A stretch of 15,850 nucleotides of DNA from JBLHLB01 sp047618505 (GTDB lineage: Bacteria; Planctomycetota; UBA1135; GCA-002686595): assembly GCA_047618505.1 (NCBI GenBank), contig JBLHLB010000057.1, forward strand, positions 1 through 15,850. Reading direction: 5' to 3'. The position numbers and the translations under genes were made by a program. The notes beneath the pieces were generated by a model, which saw only the letters and a list, made by a program, of their open reading frames with translations, searched no databases and was not told the origin of the DNA. Of the stretch, positions 13,979-15,850 are shown piece after piece. Within the stretch, counting starts at the first letter, position 1; every line of letters begins with the position of its first letter.

Positions 13979-15850
13979 CTACCAGGACAGCTTCGGAAGC
14001 TTGCGCACGAGGATGTGGGTGTCACGGTTACAACCCGTCGGTCCCCAGTAGTTGAAGTGGTAGGTGAACTGTCCGTAGCCACCGACCATCAGGTTGGGCT
14101 TGAGTCGCGTGCGAACGAGACTGTTGTGTCCCCCCGCTCGACGGCCCTTACGAAGCGGTGACTTCGGCACCCCGTAGGTCCTCTCCGGAGAGTGGTAGAT
14201 GATGCAGATTCCGCGCGGGATACGCGCACTGACCGCGGCCCGAGTCACGACGACACCGTGGTCGTTGTGAACCTCGACCCACTCGTTGTCCACGACGTCG
14301 ATCTCGGCGGCGTCCTCGGGGCTGATCCAGAAAGGCTCTCCACCGCGCGACAGAGTCGTCATGCGCTGGGTATCCCCGTAGGTCGAGTGCATGTGCCACT
14401 TGCCGTGGGGCGTCAGGAAGTTCAGGGAGATTGTCTTACCCGTTGACTCGCTGAACTTCGTGTCCGCGTACTCCGCCGCTGTCGGACGCGGCTTGTATGT
14501 CGGCACGTGCTCGCCGTGTTGGATGTACCCGGTGTGATCCAAGTACAAGTGTTGGCGGCCGGTAAGGGTGCGCCAGGGAACCATGCGCTCGCGGTTGTAG
14601 GTGAAGGGGGCGTAGGGCCGGCCCTTCTCCAGGAGTCCCGACCACATCGGGCTGTTGATCAAGCGCCGCGGTTGCGCCTGGAGGTCCTTGAAGTTGACCC
14701 GCACGTGACGGTTGCCTTCGGCCAGATCCACAAGGGGCAACCCGACCTTCTCCTCCATATTCTTGTAGGAGCGGTAGGCCAGTTCACCATTGGTCACCGA
14801 AGCGAAACGCAACACGATGTTTGCTGCATCGTTCGCGCGGTAGAGGGACGGATAGGTCTCGTCGTTCCACTTCTCCACGCGGCCTGTGGCCTTGGCTTCG
14901 TCGTAGAAGTCTGCTACGTCGTAGTGCGTGCCATGGGCACCGAGTCCGTTCGCACGGACGTTCGGTCCGAAGGAGCAGAACTGCTTGTAGAGGTTGGGAT
15001 AGTCCCGCTCGACAACCTTGAAGCGCGGCATGGTCTTGCCCGGGATCGCTTCTACTTCGCCGTCAATCCAGCTCTGGATATCGGTCTGTGCCATCTCGTC
15101 GGGCGTGTCGTGGAGCAGCGGTGTCGCCACCACGTCCTTGGTCTTGCCCGGCAGATGCTTGACCGACAGTTCAGAGAACTTTTTCGAGATCTCGCGGAAG
15201 GTATCCCAGTCGCTCTTCGCCTCCCAACAGGGCGGAACCGCCGCCGAGAGGGGGTGAATGAAGGCGTGCATGTCGGTCGAGTTCAGGTCGTCCTTCTCGT
15301 ACCAGGTCGCCGCCGGCAGGATGATGTCCGAGTACAGGGCGGACGTATCCATGCGGAAGTTGATGTCAATGATCAGGTCCATCTTGCCCTTCGGCGCCTC
15401 GGGCACCCACTCGACGTCCTTGACGGAGCCTTCGGCAACGTCCTGGGAGATCTTGTTAGAGTGCGTTCCGAGGTAGTGGTGCAGGAAGTACTCGTGCCCC
15501 TTGGCAGATGACATCAGCGCGTTGCCACGCCAGATGAACCAGACCCTGGGCCAGCACTCCTCAGCGTCAGGCTTCTCGATCGAGAACTTCATGTCCCGAC
15601 TCTTTAGCTTCTCGACGATGTGATCGGAGGTGTCCTTGCCGGCCGCCTCCGCGTCCTGGACGACGTCCAGGGGGTTCTTGTCGAACTGCGGATAGAAGGG
15701 CAGCCAACCGTTACGTACGGCACGCACGTTGGAGTCGATCGTGTGCTCGTCGGCGATGTTTTTCTCCGGCTGGTTGGCCGGTGCCGACAGGTAGTCGCGG
15801 AAGCCGCGTTCGTAGCGCCACTGATCGCTGTGCACGTAGTGCCAGCTGGG
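13979..15850 (-). CDS. narG: Respiratory nitrate reductase alpha subunit NarG, C-terminal half (partial)
   Basis: The last 623 residues of the Mo-bisPGD catalytic subunit that reduces nitrate to nitrite on the cytoplasmic side. The frame is open through base 15850, where it begins PSWHYVHSDQWRYE, matching the middle of NarG (E. coli is about 1247 aa). The N-terminus with the FS0 cluster ligands and Mo-ligand Asp is outside the window. Strong NarG matches: LYSDIILPAATWYEKDDLN, FIHPLSAAVPPCWEAKSDW, DIQAQPRR-like DLQAQPRRLINSPMWSGL, LNFLTPHGKWHMHSTY, the GRGG-like LSRGGEP, and the C-terminal GGYGQFTYHFNYWGPTGCNRD. It ends in LPKLSW, shorter than the E. coli tail. A NarG-like nitrite oxidoreductase cannot be fully excluded from this half alone. 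Confidence 0.97.
   Translation of the reverse strand, partial: PSWHYVHSDQWRYERGFRDYLSAPANQPEKNIADEHTIDSNVRAVRNGWLPFYPQFDKNPLDVVQDAEAAGKDTSDHIVEKLKSRDMKFSIEKPDAEECWPRVWFIWRGNALMSSAKGHEYFLHHYLGTHSNKISQDVAEGSVKDVEWVPEAPKGKMDLIIDINFRMDTSALYSDIILPAATWYEKDDLNSTDMHAFIHPLSAAVPPCWEAKSDWDTFREISKKFSELSVKHLPGKTKDVVATPLLHDTPDEMAQTDIQSWIDGEVEAIPGKTMPRFKVVERDYPNLYKQFCSFGPNVRANGLGAHGTHYDVADFYDEAKATGRVEKWNDETYPSLYRANDAANIVLRFASVTNGELAYRSYKNMEEKVGLPLVDLAEGNRHVRVNFKDLQAQPRRLINSPMWSGLLEKGRPYAPFTYNRERMVPWRTLTGRQHLYLDHTGYIQHGEHVPTYKPRPTAAEYADTKFSESTGKTISLNFLTPHGKWHMHSTYGDTQRMTTLSRGGEPFWISPEDAAEIDVVDNEWVEVHNDHGVVVTRAAVSARIPRGICIIYHSPERTYGVPKSPLRKGRRAGGHNSLVRTRLKPNLMVGGYGQFTYHFNYWGPTGCNRDTHILVRKLPKLSW

Noticed and set aside
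1..15850. tRNA, rRNA, CRISPR arrays, insertion sequences, phage or attachment sites
   Set aside because: I saw no direct-repeat arrays, transposase motifs, tRNA-like cloverleafs or rRNA stretches. The window is almost fully occupied by respiratory and metabolic genes.

Overview
All recognisable genes in this window lie on the minus strand and read from the right end to the left. The base composition is roughly 60% G+C by eye, coding is dense, start codons are often ATGA/GTGA overlaps, and Shine-Dalgarno (SD) sequences are strong. The gene content suggests a Gram-negative, nitrate-respiring bacterium that uses alternative complex III (ACIII). ACIII is known from Bacteroidota, Planctomycetota, Acidobacteriota, Myxococcota and relatives. 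I cannot assign a phylum from the sequence alone.

Right third (15850 to about 9629): a membrane-bound respiratory nitrate reductase operon. It begins with the C-terminal half of narG, cut by the window edge, followed by narH, narJ, narI and narK. NarG, NarH and NarI form the quinol:nitrate oxidoreductase, NarJ is its assembly chaperone, and NarK moves nitrate and nitrite. This NarK has an extra hydrophobic stretch in its middle.

Middle (9616 to 2340): a complete-looking actABCDEF set encoding ACIII, a quinol:cytochrome c oxidoreductase unrelated to the bc1 complex. ActA is a pentaheme cytochrome, ActB a large molybdopterin-family/Fe-S fusion, ActC and ActF NrfD-like quinone-site membrane proteins, ActD a two-helix DUF3341 subunit, and ActE a monoheme cytochrome c. 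actA starts only 12 nt after the narK stop, and its SD overlaps that stop. The eleven genes from narG to actF therefore look like one transcription unit. A long, nearly perfect hairpin (2291-2325) follows actF and probably marks its 3' end.

Left end (2216 to 1): a crotonase-fold protein closest in motifs to cyclohexa-1,5-diene-1-carbonyl-CoA hydratases of anaerobic benzoyl-CoA degradation, then a tryptophanase (tryptophan indole-lyase) running off the window edge. The tryptophanase is absent from simple ATG-to-stop ORF scans because its stop lies outside the window.

The most notable point is the fusion of a nitrate reductase operon with an ACIII operon. NarGHI takes electrons straight from quinol. 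ACIII would pass quinol electrons to cytochrome c, so in this setting it may act as a bc1 substitute feeding periplasmic denitrification enzymes encoded elsewhere. No cytochrome oxidase genes and no actG are seen here, although such genes usually accompany act clusters.
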